Positions 34,608-43,842 of a stretch of DNA of 64,000 bases are shown piece by piece. Source of the DNA: Chitinophaga pinensis (GTDB taxonomy: Bacteria; Bacteroidota; Bacteroidia; Chitinophagales; Chitinophagaceae). A model generated the notes under the pieces. That model saw only the letters and a program-made list of their open reading frames with translations. It was not told the DNA's origin and made no database searches. Both the position numbers and the translations under genes were made by a program. Within the stretch, counting starts at the first letter, position 1. Each line of letters begins with the position of its first letter. Location: NCBI RefSeq assembly GCF_007896845.1, contig NZ_VOHS01000002.1, positions 124,001-188,000 on the forward strand. The letters are read 5' to 3'.

Positions 34608-35492
34608 ATGCAAATTTTAGACGGTAAACTTGTTTCAGCGGCTGTTAAAGCCCAATTGGCAGATAAGGTAACTGAATTGAAAGCGTTGGACAAAAAAGTC
34701 CCTCACCTGGCAGCCATCCTGGTAGGTAATAATCCCGCCAGCGAAACTTATGTGGCATCAAAGGTTAAATCCTGCGCCGAAATTGGTTTCCACTCCACCC
34801 TTTTACGTTTCGACGAGAAAATCTCTGAAAAACACTTACTGGACAATATCACATTGCTCAATGAAAATGCAGATATTGACGGTATCCTCGTACAACTTCC
34901 TCTTCCAAAACATATCAACGAAGAACTGGTGATCAACGCCATTGATCCCAGCAAGGACGTAGATGGTTTTCACCCAACGAATGTAGGTAAGATGGTAATC
35001 GGATTACCTACCTATATTCCTGCGACTCCTTATGGCATCATGCTGATGCTCGAACACTATAACATTCCTACGAAGGGAAAACATGCAGTAGTGATCGGCC
35101 GCAGCAACATCGTGGGTACACCAATGAGTGTCCTGCTGAGCCGTAACGCAAATCCGGGTAACTGTACTGTGACGCTTACACACTCACAGACAGCTAATCT
35201 GAAAGAGCTTTGTTTACAGGCAGATATCATTGTTGCAGCTATCGGTCGCCCGAACTTTGTAACAGCTGATATGGTAAAAGAAGGTGCAGTTGTAATCGAT
35301 GTAGGTATTAACCGTATCGAAGATGCGAGCAAAAAGTCTGGTTTCAGACTGGTAGGCGATGTAGACTTCAATGCAGTAGCACCCAAAACCAGCTTCATCA
35401 CACCAGTTCCGGGAGGAGTAGGTCTGATGACCATTGCAGCCCTGTTGAAAAACACATACAACGCTGCAAGCCAGAAAGTAAATATGAATTAA
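34608..35492 (+). CDS. folD: Bifunctional methylenetetrahydrofolate dehydrogenase/cyclohydrolase FolD
   Basis: FolD interconverts 5,10-methylene-, methenyl- and 10-formyl-THF for purine and formyl-Met synthesis. The 294-residue product has the family opening MQILDGKLVSAAVK, the catalytic lysine region ASETYVASKVKSCAEIG, the DGILVQLPLPKH motif, the DVDGFHPTN segment and the NADP-binding VVIGRSNIVGTPM. The PVPGGVGLMTIAAL end is also diagnostic. The ATG at 34608 is the natural family start; an in-frame TTG two codons upstream overlaps the promoter box. Confidence 0.97.
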   Translation: MQILDGKLVSAAVKAQLADKVTELKALDKKVPHLAAILVGNNPASETYVASKVKSCAEIGFHSTLLRFDEKISEKHLLDNITLLNENADIDGILVQLPLPKHINEELVINAIDPSKDVDGFHPTNVGKMVIGLPTYIPATPYGIMLMLEHYNIPTKGKHAVVIGRSNIVGTPMSVLLSRNANPGNCTVTLTHSQTANLKELCLQADIIVAAIGRPNFVTADMVKEGAVVIDVGINRIEDASKKSGFRLVGDVDFNAVAPKTSFITPVPGGVGLMTIAALLKNTYNAASQKVNMN

Positions 35493-35610
35493 ACAATATC
35501 CTGTAAAACGCTTAACGCCTTTTGCAATGCCAGTATAGGTTCACTTTCTGTCAAACAGCAGAGAGCGAATGCTGCCGCCGGCAAAGCGCGTTAAGCGTTC
35601 TGCATTTTCG

Positions 35611-35619
35611 TAACTTTGC
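35611..35619 (+). promoter_or_regulatory. -7 promoter box of queE, nearly leaderless
   Basis: TAACTTTGC ends 3 bases before the ATG at 35623. Confidence 0.55.
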
Positions 35620-35622
35620 AAT

Positions 35623-36252
35623 ATGTCAACTATCACAGCCGATACCGCCACATCTCTTCAGCTTCCTGTCATGGAACGTTTCTATACCCTTCAGGGGGAA
35701 GGTAACTACCAGGGGCAGGCCGCTTATTTCATCCGTCTTGGCGGATGCGATGTAGGCTGTCACTGGTGTGACGTAAAAGAAAGCTGGGACGCTTCCCGTC
35801 ACCCGCTTATTGCTATCAGCGAACTGGTGCGCGATGCGGCCGTACATCCGGGGCGTATTGCAGTGATCACCGGTGGTGAACCACTGATGCATAATCTTGA
35901 TGCACTGACAGCTGCTCTGCATGGAGCAGGTTTCCGCACGCATATGGAGACTTCCGGTTCTTCTCCGCTCAGCGGTCATTGGGACTGGATTACCCTGTCA
36001 CCCAAGAAGTTCAAGGCCCCATTGCCTGAAGTGTGCGAGGTGGCTCACGAACTGAAAGTAGTCATCTTCAACAAAAGCGATTTTGCCTGGGCAGAAAAGT
36101 ATGCTGCACTGGCTGGTCCGCATTGCAAACTATACCTCCAACCTGAATGGGAGAAGTCCGCGCAGGTCACTCCCCTCATCATCGACTATATCAAGGAAAA
36201 TCCAAAGTGGCAGCTCTCTTTGCAGACGCACAAATACATCAATGTTCCTTAA
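35623..36252 (+). CDS. queE: 7-carboxy-7-deazaguanine synthase QueE
   Basis: QueE is a radical SAM enzyme that forms the 7-deazaguanine ring of queuosine precursors. The 209-residue protein opens with the QueE phrase MERFYTLQGEGNYQGQAAYFIRL in two parts around residues 17-39, then the CDVGCHWCD cluster motif (CX3CX2C) that binds the iron-sulfur cluster. The GGEPLMH and METSG motifs also fit. tgt, which uses the pathway product, is 12 kb away in the same window. Confidence 0.94.
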   Translation: MSTITADTATSLQLPVMERFYTLQGEGNYQGQAAYFIRLGGCDVGCHWCDVKESWDASRHPLIAISELVRDAAVHPGRIAVITGGEPLMHNLDALTAALHGAGFRTHMETSGSSPLSGHWDWITLSPKKFKAPLPEVCEVAHELKVVIFNKSDFAWAEKYAALAGPHCKLYLQPEWEKSAQVTPLIIDYIKENPKWQLSLQTHKYINVP

Positions 36253-36282
36253 GATTCCCATCCATACATCATTTTAACACAT

Positions 36283-36290
36283 TACATTTG
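36283..36290 (+). promoter_or_regulatory. Possible -7 box before the PorE-like gene
   Basis: TACATTTG matches the core consensus 40 bases before the ATG at 36331. Confidence 0.4.
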
Positions 36291-36330
36291 TGCTTTTTTT
36301 CATATATTGGCGCTCAAGCCAATCTAAGTT

Positions 36331-38226
36331 ATGATGAGAGTCCTCTTATTGATATGCAGTTGTTTGGTGTTATGCCTGGAAATGAATGCCCAGGTTATCA
36401 CCTATGATAATGCGAAGAAAAAAGCACAGAAAAGTTTTGATGATGCTCAGATGGCCGTAAGGGAATATCGGATGTTAGACGCGGTTGATCTGCTGAAAGA
36501 CGCTGTAAGACAGGAGCCCGGTTTTACAGATGCCTATGGACAAATGGTGATCACTTACGTTGAGCTGAAAAAGTATAAGGAAGCAATCACAAATTTCGAA
36601 ACACTTAAAAGTCTGGACAGTGCCTCTATCCGGCCTGCACTACTCGCTTATTCCAAAGCACTGGCAGGAGAAGGACGTTTTGCGGAAGCACTCACTGCGG
36701 TTACACTCTACAGTCAGACCGGTAAAACAAGAAGTGAAAAAGCGGAAGCGCTTATCAGAACCTATACTTTCGCTGCCAAAGCGGCTGCGAAACCCGTTCC
36801 TTTCAAACCACGGAATCTGGGTGACAGCATCAACAGTAAAGATCCGGAATATTTCCCATCACTCACCATAGATGGTCGCATGCTCGTCTTTACACGCCGT
36901 GTAAATAGCAAAAACGAAGATTTTTATGTTTCCGAAAAAGATGATAGCCTTGGCTGGATGCCGGCTTACAGTATCGGTGCACCTGTAAACTCTTCGAATA
37001 ATGAAGGCGCTCAGAATGTATCCCTCGATGGTAATATGCTGGTATACACCGGATGCGACTTCCCCGGCGGCAGAGGAAGCTGTGATATCTACTTTACGAT
37101 CCGTACAGAAGAAGGCTTATGGGTGGAGCCTATGAATATGGGATCCCCGATTAATACCCGTGCATGGGAATCACAACCAAGCCTGTCGGCAGATAAACAA
37201 ACCCTCTACTTTGCCCGTGAAACACAGGACGCCGGTTCTGATATCTTCATGAGCAAAATGCAACCTAATGGGAAATGGGGCTATCCGGAAAGACTTGATT
37301 CCAATATCAATACATACGGACGTGAAGCAACGCCTTTCATACATCCAGACAATCAGACCCTGTACTTTTCTTCCAACGGACATCAGGGCTTTGGTGATAT
37401 GGATATCTTCGTATCCCGCCGTCAGGCTGATGGTAGCTGGGGACCAGCGGTTAACTTAGGTTATCCTATCAATACAGCTGATGAAGACGCCAGTCTGATC
37501 GTAGCTGCGGATGGTAAAACCGCTTATTTTGCTTCTGACAGATCTGACAGCCGTGGTCAACTGGACCTTTACAGTTTCGAACTGTATCCGGAAGTAAGAC
37601 CGCTGAAAACATTGTACGTAAGTGGATTTGTTTATGATGCCAAGAGTAAGAAACGACTGATAGCCAATATCGAAACTTATGACCTCGCAACAGGACAGGT
37701 AGCTGCGACTATACGTACTGACAAGGTAGGTAACTTCATGGCACCATTGCCCACCGGGAAAGACTATGCATTTAGTGTAAACCGCAAGGGTTATCTGTTC
37801 TATTCAGATAATTTCTCGCTGAAAAATGTTTCTCCGGATTCATCCTTCTACAGAGAAATCGCTTTACAGCCATTGGATACAAGTGCTGTACTCGTACTGC
37901 ATAACATATTCTTTGACACCAGACAGTTCTCTCTCAAACCGGGTTCTGAGCTGGAGCTGAACAGACTCGTTGCATTATTGAGAGAAAATCCGACTGTTAC
38001 TATTGAGATCAGTGGTCACACTGATAATATCGGTAATACCAAAGACAACATATTACTGTCTGAACGTCGTGCACAGGCTGTTGTGAAATATCTGGTGGAT
38101 AAAGGTATTGCTGTTGAAAGATTACAAGCCAAAGGTTATGGAGAAACCAAACCTGTTGCAGATAATATGACGGCTGCAGGAAGAGCGGAAAACAGGAGAA
38201 CGGAGTTGAAAATTCTTAGTCTTTAG
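36331..38226 (+). CDS. OmpA family protein with TPR, beta-propeller and carboxypeptidase-like domains (PorE-like)
   Basis: The 631-residue protein has a signal peptide (ending LEMNAQ at 21), TPR-like helices (about 25-160), five PD40-type propeller blades (about 165-425; each has an LxFxR or LYFSS core such as NQTLYFSSNG), a carboxypeptidase-like regulatory domain (about 430-510) and a C-terminal OmpA domain (about 520-631) with the peptidoglycan-binding ISGHTDNIGN and LSERRAQAVVKYL. This domain order is the one described for PorE of the P. gingivalis T9SS. PorE function is inferred from architecture; several paralogues of this type usually exist per genome. Confidence 0.85.
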   Translation: MMRVLLLICSCLVLCLEMNAQVITYDNAKKKAQKSFDDAQMAVREYRMLDAVDLLKDAVRQEPGFTDAYGQMVITYVELKKYKEAITNFETLKSLDSASIRPALLAYSKALAGEGRFAEALTAVTLYSQTGKTRSEKAEALIRTYTFAAKAAAKPVPFKPRNLGDSINSKDPEYFPSLTIDGRMLVFTRRVNSKNEDFYVSEKDDSLGWMPAYSIGAPVNSSNNEGAQNVSLDGNMLVYTGCDFPGGRGSCDIYFTIRTEEGLWVEPMNMGSPINTRAWESQPSLSADKQTLYFARETQDAGSDIFMSKMQPNGKWGYPERLDSNINTYGREATPFIHPDNQTLYFSSNGHQGFGDMDIFVSRRQADGSWGPAVNLGYPINTADEDASLIVAADGKTAYFASDRSDSRGQLDLYSFELYPEVRPLKTLYVSGFVYDAKSKKRLIANIETYDLATGQVAATIRTDKVGNFMAPLPTGKDYAFSVNRKGYLFYSDNFSLKNVSPDSSFYREIALQPLDTSAVLVLHNIFFDTRQFSLKPGSELELNRLVALLRENPTVTIEISGHTDNIGNTKDNILLSERRAQAVVKYLVDKGIAVERLQAKGYGETKPVADNMTAAGRAENRRTELKILSL

Positions 38227-38302
38227 GAATGGCTGATTAAGTTAGTATCGAACAATTTCTTTTGCTGAAAATATTGACTGATTAATTTTAAGATTTTAAC
38301 AT

Positions 38303-38346
38303 AAAAAAGGACGGCGCTTCAAATCACTGATGCGCCGTCCTTTTTT
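38303..38346. terminator. Bidirectional terminator between convergent genes
   Basis: A perfect 15 bp stem (38303-38317 with 38332-38346), A-run on the left and T-run on the right, core GGACGGCGC. Confidence 0.9.
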
Positions 38347-38419
38347 ATGCTATACAGTTATTGCATACTAAGATCATTTCAAATTGATCTTTATTGTATT
38401 TTAATTTCTGTGTGTTTTC

Positions 38420-39238
38420 TCAATAATCTCTCAGTTGTTTCTTCAACAATGAATCCATTTCTCCAGCGCTACGCCTGTAATTATACTCAAACATAGCCGG
38501 TAACCAATCGCCGTACATCGGATTAGGCAATACAATAAACCTGTTACCAAAATCAGCAGCTGATTGTTGTGTTAATGCAGTACGTTTATCCACAGTTTGT
38601 TTATCAAATATCTCTGCGAAGTCGCCTAAATTATCTCCCATCAGCAATACGATCTTGTGCGTTTGAGCCACTTGCGCACGCCGGCTTTCTTTTCCTGATC
38701 CTGTAGTTTTCAACAGCAGGTGTTCATTATCTGCATCCGGAAAATGCCAACGTTGCAGATTCTGTAAAGTAACATTCCGCTCTGTTTCTGCGCGGTTACT
38801 GATATAGAAGACGTGTACACCTTTAGTAGCAGCGTATTGTAAAAAAGACAATGCACCGGGTACGGTATCAGCCATTGCTTTTGCAGTCCACTCTGCCCAT
38901 GTTTTTTCCGAATAGCCTTGTCCTTTCAATGATGTATGTACGGTATACGGACTATTATCCAACACGGTTTCATCAATATCCGTGACTATGGCCAATGGCT
39001 GTGAGCCCGGCTGTGAAAGCGTTTCATCCAGTCGTACTCTGGCAATATTATATGCCTGAAAACACAGTGCTTTATATTCAGATGATCTTTGCTGCCACAA
39101 GGCAGCCCATGCAGGTCCGTAAGGTTGTAATACGGTAACAGGTGCAGCTGGTGTGGTCGAAACAGTTGACTGTGTTGTTTTGCAGGCGATCATGCCGGCA
39201 AAGAATACACATGTGAGTAAAATATTTTTATGTTGCAT
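38420..39238 (-). CDS. HAD-type acid phosphatase lipoprotein (P4 / 5'-nucleotidase family)
   Basis: The 272-residue product has a lipoprotein signal (MQHKNILLTCVFFAGMIAC, cysteine 19 acylated). The HAD phosphatase site is VTDIDETVLDNSPY (DxDxT), with a second motif in YISNRAET and the later acidic VLLMGDNLGDF. This is the class B/C secreted acid phosphatase group whose Haemophilus member (lipoprotein e P4) frees nicotinamide riboside from NMN. A role in phosphate or nucleotide salvage at the outer membrane is likely. The start at 39238 is chosen for the lipoprotein signal. It is divergent from dprA. Confidence 0.88.
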   Translation of the reverse strand: MQHKNILLTCVFFAGMIACKTTQSTVSTTPAAPVTVLQPYGPAWAALWQQRSSEYKALCFQAYNIARVRLDETLSQPGSQPLAIVTDIDETVLDNSPYTVHTSLKGQGYSEKTWAEWTAKAMADTVPGALSFLQYAATKGVHVFYISNRAETERNVTLQNLQRWHFPDADNEHLLLKTTGSGKESRRAQVAQTHKIVLLMGDNLGDFAEIFDKQTVDKRTALTQQSAADFGNRFIVLPNPMYGDWLPAMFEYNYRRSAGEMDSLLKKQLRDY

Positions 39239-39293
39239 GGGAGTAATGAGAAGATGTTTTAACTTAGATATGTTAACCGCAAAAATAAGCAAT

Positions 39294-40406
39294 ATGCAGG
39301 AGGAATTACGCCACCAGATTGCACTTACACAAATTCCACAAATAGGAGATATTGTCGCAAAAAAGTTATTGGCACACTTCGGTTCTGCCAGCGACGTATT
39401 AAATGCTTCAAGAAAAGAGCTCGGCAATATTCCTGACATCGGCACTGTCAGAGCGGATGCCATCTTTCAATTTCGTGATTACAGAAGAGCAGACAAAGAG
39501 ATTGATTTTCTGGAAAAACACAATGTACAGGCAATCTTCTACACAAGTACTGATTATCCGCAGAGGCTACATCATTGTGCTGACAGTCCTGTGATGCTTT
39601 ATTACAAAGGCAACACTAATCTGAATGCAGCCAGAATCATAAGTATTATCGGCACCCGTGCACCGGGAGAGTATGGTAAAGCGATGTGTGCAGAACTGGT
39701 AGAAGCACTTACTGCACACAATGTCGTGATTGTAAGCGGCATGGCTTACGGTATCGATATTATTGCACACAAACGCGCTGTGCAACATCATATTCCCACG
39801 ATAGGTGTATTGGCTCATGGTCTGGACCGTATCTATCCGCAGCAGCATAAAAGTACAGCGATAGAGATGATCAATAATGGCGGTCTGCTCACTGAATTTC
39901 TGAGTTATACACAACCAGACAAACAGCATTTCCCCATGCGTAACCGTATTGTAGCTGGTATTGCAGACGCAACGATCGTTATTGAAAGCGGTACGCAGGG
40001 AGGCTCAATGATCACTGCAGATATTGCGAACAGCTACAACAGAGATGTATTTGCCGTTCCCGGCCGTGTTAATGATCCACATGCTGCAGGTTGTAATGAA
40101 CTGATCAGAACCAATAAGGCCATGTTGATCACGGGTGCTGCTGATTTTCTTCAGGCCATGGGATGGCAGACTGACGGCAATAAAGCTGCTACAAAGTTCA
40201 ATCCGCAGAAAGAATTATTTATTACACTTGATGATGCAGAGCGACATATTGTAACGCTCTTCAGCGGAGATGCTGAAAAACACATCGATGAACTGCGCAG
40301 AGAGAGTCATCTTCCCGGCAGTCAGGTAAACGCACTGGTACTAAAACTGGAAATGCTGCATGTATTAAAAAGTTTACCCGGACAGAAATACCAGCTGGTC
40401 AATTAA
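39294..40406 (+). CDS. dprA: DNA processing protein DprA
   Basis: DprA loads RecA on incoming single-stranded DNA in natural transformation. From the ATG at 39294 the product has 370 residues: an N-terminal helix-hairpin-helix region (IPQIGDIVAKKLLAHFG), a Rossmann domain with IIGTRAPGEYG, VSGMAYGIDIIAHKRA, MRNRIVAGIADATIVIESG and GGSMITADIAN, and a C-terminal winged-helix-like part (about 305-370). ATG at 39270 is an alternative start. The 205-base repeat array begins 230 bases after its stop. Confidence 0.95.
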   Translation: MQEELRHQIALTQIPQIGDIVAKKLLAHFGSASDVLNASRKELGNIPDIGTVRADAIFQFRDYRRADKEIDFLEKHNVQAIFYTSTDYPQRLHHCADSPVMLYYKGNTNLNAARIISIIGTRAPGEYGKAMCAELVEALTAHNVVIVSGMAYGIDIIAHKRAVQHHIPTIGVLAHGLDRIYPQQHKSTAIEMINNGGLLTEFLSYTQPDKQHFPMRNRIVAGIADATIVIESGTQGGSMITADIANSYNRDVFAVPGRVNDPHAAGCNELIRTNKAMLITGAADFLQAMGWQTDGNKAATKFNPQKELFITLDDAERHIVTLFSGDAEKHIDELRRESHLPGSQVNALVLKLEMLHVLKSLPGQKYQLVN

Positions 40407-40635
40407 TATCAGTTATCAATTGACAGCAATATTCATTTGCTATCAATCATCTTTGTTTGCAGACACCCTAACACTTCCCCTTGTATTCACTTTGATTTGA
40501 TTATCCGAAGAAACGAAACCCGTATCTCCGGAACGGTAAACCTTTGTCCTCTCCATCCGCCCCGATATCGTTCGATCCAATCCAAACCAAACGAAACAAA
40601 AACAAACCACTCCTTTCCTCTCACCTACAAATCTC

Positions 40636-41690
40636 ACCACCCCAAAAACCAATAGAAACACAGAAATACAGCGAAGGTTTTCAGATGGTAAAGCGGACCT
40701 TAGCTCGTCCCCTGCATACAGCTAATGCCCGCCAATGCTCTAATATCGAGCCCTTCACCCAAAGCCCAATCATACGCTTAACGGGCGTCAGTCCGCGGTA
40801 CTATCTGAAACCGCAGCGTATCCCCCTGCACATAATTCTCACCACCCCAAAAACCAATAGAAACGCAGGAATAAAGCGAAGGTTTTCAGATAGTAAAGCG
40901 GACCTTAGCCCGTCCCCTGCATACAGCTAATGCCCACCAATGCCCCAATCCTGAGCCCTTCAAACAAAGCCCAATCATATCCTTACGGGCATCAGTCCGC
41001 GGTACTATCTGAAACCGCAGCGTACCCCCCTGCACATAATTCTCACAACCCCAAAAACCAATAGAAACACAGAAATACAGCGAAGGTTTTCAGATGGTAA
41101 AGCGGACCTTAGCCCGTCTCCTGCATACAGCTAATGTCCACCAATGACCCAATCCTGAGCCCTTCACCCAAAGCACAATCATATCCTTAACGGGCGTCAG
41201 TCCGTGGCACGATCTGAAACCGCAGCGTACCCCCCTGCACATAATTCTCACAACCCCAAAAACCAATAGAAACACAGAAATACAGCGAAGGTTTTCAGAT
41301 AGTAAAGCGGACCTTAGCCCGTCCCCTGCATACAGCTAATGCCCACCAATGCCCCAATAGCAAGCCCTTCACCCAAAGCACAATCATACCCTTAACGGGC
41401 GTCAGTCTGCGGTACTATCTGAAACCGCAGCGTATCCCCCTGCACATAATTCTCACCACCCTAAAACATAATAGAAACACAGGAATAAAGCGAAGGTTTT
41501 CAGATGGTAAAGCGGACCTTAGCCCGTCCCCTGCATACAGCCAATGCCCACCAATGTCCCAATCCTGAGCCCTTCAAACGAAGCACAATCATACCCTTAA
41601 CGGGCGTCAGTCCGCGGTACTATCTGAAACCGCAACGTATCCCCCTGCACATCATTCTCACCACCCCAAAGACATAGAAACAAAGCGAAG
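40636..41690. repeat. Tandem array of five ~205-base repeats plus a partial sixth
   Basis: Units start at 40636, 40841, 41045, 41250 and 41455, giving periods of 205, 204, 205, 205 and 205. A degraded partial copy begins at 41660. Copies differ by scattered substitutions. Each unit contains an imperfect inverted repeat: in unit 1 the left arm 40676-40698 (GGTTTTCAGATGGTAAAGCGGAC) matches the right arm 40791-40812 across a ~92-base loop, and an inner GCCCGT/ACGGGC pair extends it in the other units. The period is not a multiple of three and stops occur in all frames, so it is not coding. No mobile-element gene, target duplication or integrase is nearby. Confidence 0.9.
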
Positions 41691-42043
41691 AATTTGCAGA
41701 CAAACACCACATCAAACCCTACCTATATCATTGTTTTTCAACAACATAACCACCCTAAACATCCCCCTGCATCAGCACCTTACCACACCGCCATTACCCC
41801 ACTACCCCTTCGTCCATGAACGAAGAAACAACGGTGTAATCGCGGCCTGATAAGGATTTAAAAGAAGAAATCAACCATTTCAACAAAGAAAACACTGCCA
41901 TTCCACCTGTTGGCAACAGATTAGCGGTTAACTAACAATTAACAATACCAGTTCACACTAATATCCGCGGCATTTCCATTCCCGGAGAACATCGTTAAGC
42001 ACATTCCTTCGCAGCAACATTTTTCTATTTCCTTAAATAGCCG

Positions 42044-42052
42044 TACATTTGC
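42044..42052 (+). promoter_or_regulatory. -7 promoter box of guaB
   Basis: TACATTTGC, 35 bases before the guaB ATG at 42088. Confidence 0.55.
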
Positions 42053-42087
42053 GTGCAATTATTTAATAACTGACAAATAGTTGCAAC

Positions 42088-43560
42088 ATGCCTGCCGGAA
42101 AATCAAAACCGAAATTTGTAGAGGACGGACTTACCTTTGATGACGTACTCCTGGTTCCAGCCTACTCTGAGGTACTTCCCAGAGACGTAAACATCTCAAC
42201 GCAACTTACCAAAAACATACGCCTTAACATACCAATGGTCTCTGCGGCCATGGATACTGTTACTGAAGCTAACCTGGCCATATCACTGGCTCGTCAGGGA
42301 GGCATTGGTATTCTGCATAAAAATATGAGCATTGAGAAACAGGCAGAACTGGTGAGAAAAGTAAAGCGCAGTGAAAACGGCCTTATTCTCGATCCGGTTA
42401 CCCTGCACGCCAATGCGACAATCGGGGAAGCACTCCGCCTGATGAAAGAAAACAGCATCGGTGGTATTCCTATTGTGGATGAGAACAGCAAACTGGTTGG
42501 TATCCTCACCAATCGCGACCTGCGTTTCGAGAGAAATCACAAACGTCTGGTAAGCGAAGTAATGACTTCTGAAAACCTGATCACTGCGCCTGAAGGTACC
42601 GACCTGAAGAAAGCAGAAAAGATCCTTCAGCAGAATAAAATCGAAAAACTGCCTGTAGTTGGCAAAAACGGCAAACTGGTAGGACTCATCACTTACAGAG
42701 ACATTCTGCAGGTATCCAACTACCCTAATGCAGTAAAAGACGCTTATGGCCGTCTGCTGGTAGGTGCAGCACTGGGTATCACACCGGATGTTCTTGACAG
42801 GGCACAGGCACTGATCAATGTAGGTGTGGATGTGGTTTGTCTGGATAGCTCACATGGTCATTCCATCGCGGTTATCAACAGCCTTAAGAAACTGAAAAAA
42901 GCATTCCCTAAACTGGAAGTGATCGCTGGTAACGTAGCTACAGGCGAAGGTGCAGCAGCATTGGCTGCAGCAGGCGCTGATGCGGTTAAAGTAGGTGTTG
43001 GCCCCGGTTCTATCTGTACTACCCGTGTGGTAACAGGTGCTGGTTTCCCTCAGCTGTCTGCCGTATTACTAGCTGCTGAAGCACTGAAGAAAACAGGTGT
43101 TCCTGTGATCGCTGATGGTGGTATCCGTTATACAGGTGATATGGTGAAAGCCCTCGCTGCAGGTGCTTCCTCTATCATGGCTGGTTCTATCTTCGCTGGT
43201 GTGGAAGAAAGCCCTGGAGAAACAATCATCTACGAAGGACGTAAATTTAAGTCTTACCGTGGTATGGGCTCTCTGGAAGCAATGGTAGAAGGTAGTAAAG
43301 ATCGTTACTTTCAGGAAGAAGATGATATCAAGAAACTGGTACCGGAAGGTATCGTAGGCCGCGTTCCTTATAAAGGACTGCTGTCTGAAGTGATTCAGCA
43401 GTTTGTTGGTGGTCTGCGTGCTGGTATGGGTCTTACTGGTTCTAAAGATATTAAGACGCTGCAGGCAGCACAGTTCATCAAGATCTCTCCTGCTACGGTT
43501 AAAGAAAACCACCCGCACGACGTGGTAATCACCAAAGAAGCACCGAACTACAGCAAATAA
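42088..43560 (+). CDS. guaB: Inosine-5'-monophosphate dehydrogenase
   Basis: GuaB oxidises IMP to XMP, the first committed step of GMP synthesis. The 490-residue protein has the barrel start [22 protein letters not shown], two CBS domains (about residues 95-215) that bind adenine or guanine nucleotides, and the catalytic loop [15 protein letters not shown] with the active-site cysteine. The flap region [10 protein letters not shown] and the IPEGI-like [15 protein letters not shown] follow. A clear terminator ends the gene. Confidence 0.97.
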   Translation: MPAGKSKPKFVEDGLTFDDVLLVPAYSEVLPRDVNISTQLTKNIRLNIPMVSAAMDTVTEANLAISLARQGGIGILHKNMSIEKQAELVRKVKRSENGLILDPVTLHANATIGEALRLMKENSIGGIPIVDENSKLVGILTNRDLRFERNHKRLVSEVMTSENLITAPEGTDLKKAEKILQQNKIEKLPVVGKNGKLVGLITYRDILQVSNYPNAVKDAYGRLLVGAALGITPDVLDRAQALINVGVDVVCLDSSHGHSIAVINSLKKLKKAFPKLEVIAGNVATGEGAAALAAAGADAVKVGVGPGSICTTRVVTGAGFPQLSAVLLAAEALKKTGVPVIADGGIRYTGDMVKALAAGASSIMAGSIFAGVEESPGETIIYEGRKFKSYRGMGSLEAMVEGSKDRYFQEEDDIKKLVPEGIVGRVPYKGLLSEVIQQFVGGLRAGMGLTGSKDIKTLQAAQFIKISPATVKENHPHDVVITKEAPNYSK

Positions 43561-43676
43561 TATTTCGCTGACAACTGATGGTGAAACGGACAATAATAAT
43601 GTGCTGAAGTGATTGATGTGTGATAATATACAGTTGACAGATAATTGACGATTGACCATCGCAGTTCACAATAATG

Positions 43677-43715
43677 ATAAAGCCTCCTGACTTGAGCAGG
43701 AGGCTTTATTATTAT
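43677..43715 (+). terminator. Terminator of guaB
   Basis: A perfect 13 bp stem (ATAAAGCCTCCTG 43677-43689 with 43697-43709) followed by a T-rich tail. Confidence 0.85.
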
Positions 43716-43842
43716 TTAATAATTTATTTGCGGGAGTACTTTTATATTCGCTTTTTCCCTGCCTGTCCACAGGCGATCAGACAATAATCACTACGAACAT
43801 CCATGTATCAGCATAGATGTCCGCACACAAAACAACACGACT

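Larger units (their letters stand above)
40407..42087. other. 1.7 kb gene-free island between dprA and guaB
   Basis: I find no gene. The stretch contains a tandem array of ~205-base repeats (listed separately), flanked on both sides by sequence that is rich in A and C and poor in G and T on the plus strand (about 40450-40635 and 41690-41820). A weak hairpin (GTCAATT 40398-40404 with AATTGAC 40418-40424) overlaps the dprA stop. The last 100 bases hold the guaB promoter. Confidence 0.75.

Noticed and set aside
40544..40930. Open plus-strand frame across the first repeat units
   Set aside because: It spans a non-triplet tandem repeat, has a biased Pro/Lys/Arg/Ser composition, and the frame is lost in the next unit.
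41090..41275. Minus-strand frame within the array (ends KVRFTI)
   Set aside because: Not maintained across repeats and without a promoter; probably chance openness of G-rich sequence.
40636..41690. Reading the array as integron attC sites or a CRISPR
   Set aside because: No integron integrase or Cas gene is near, no cassette genes lie between units, and the units are uniform throughout rather than short repeats with unique spacers.
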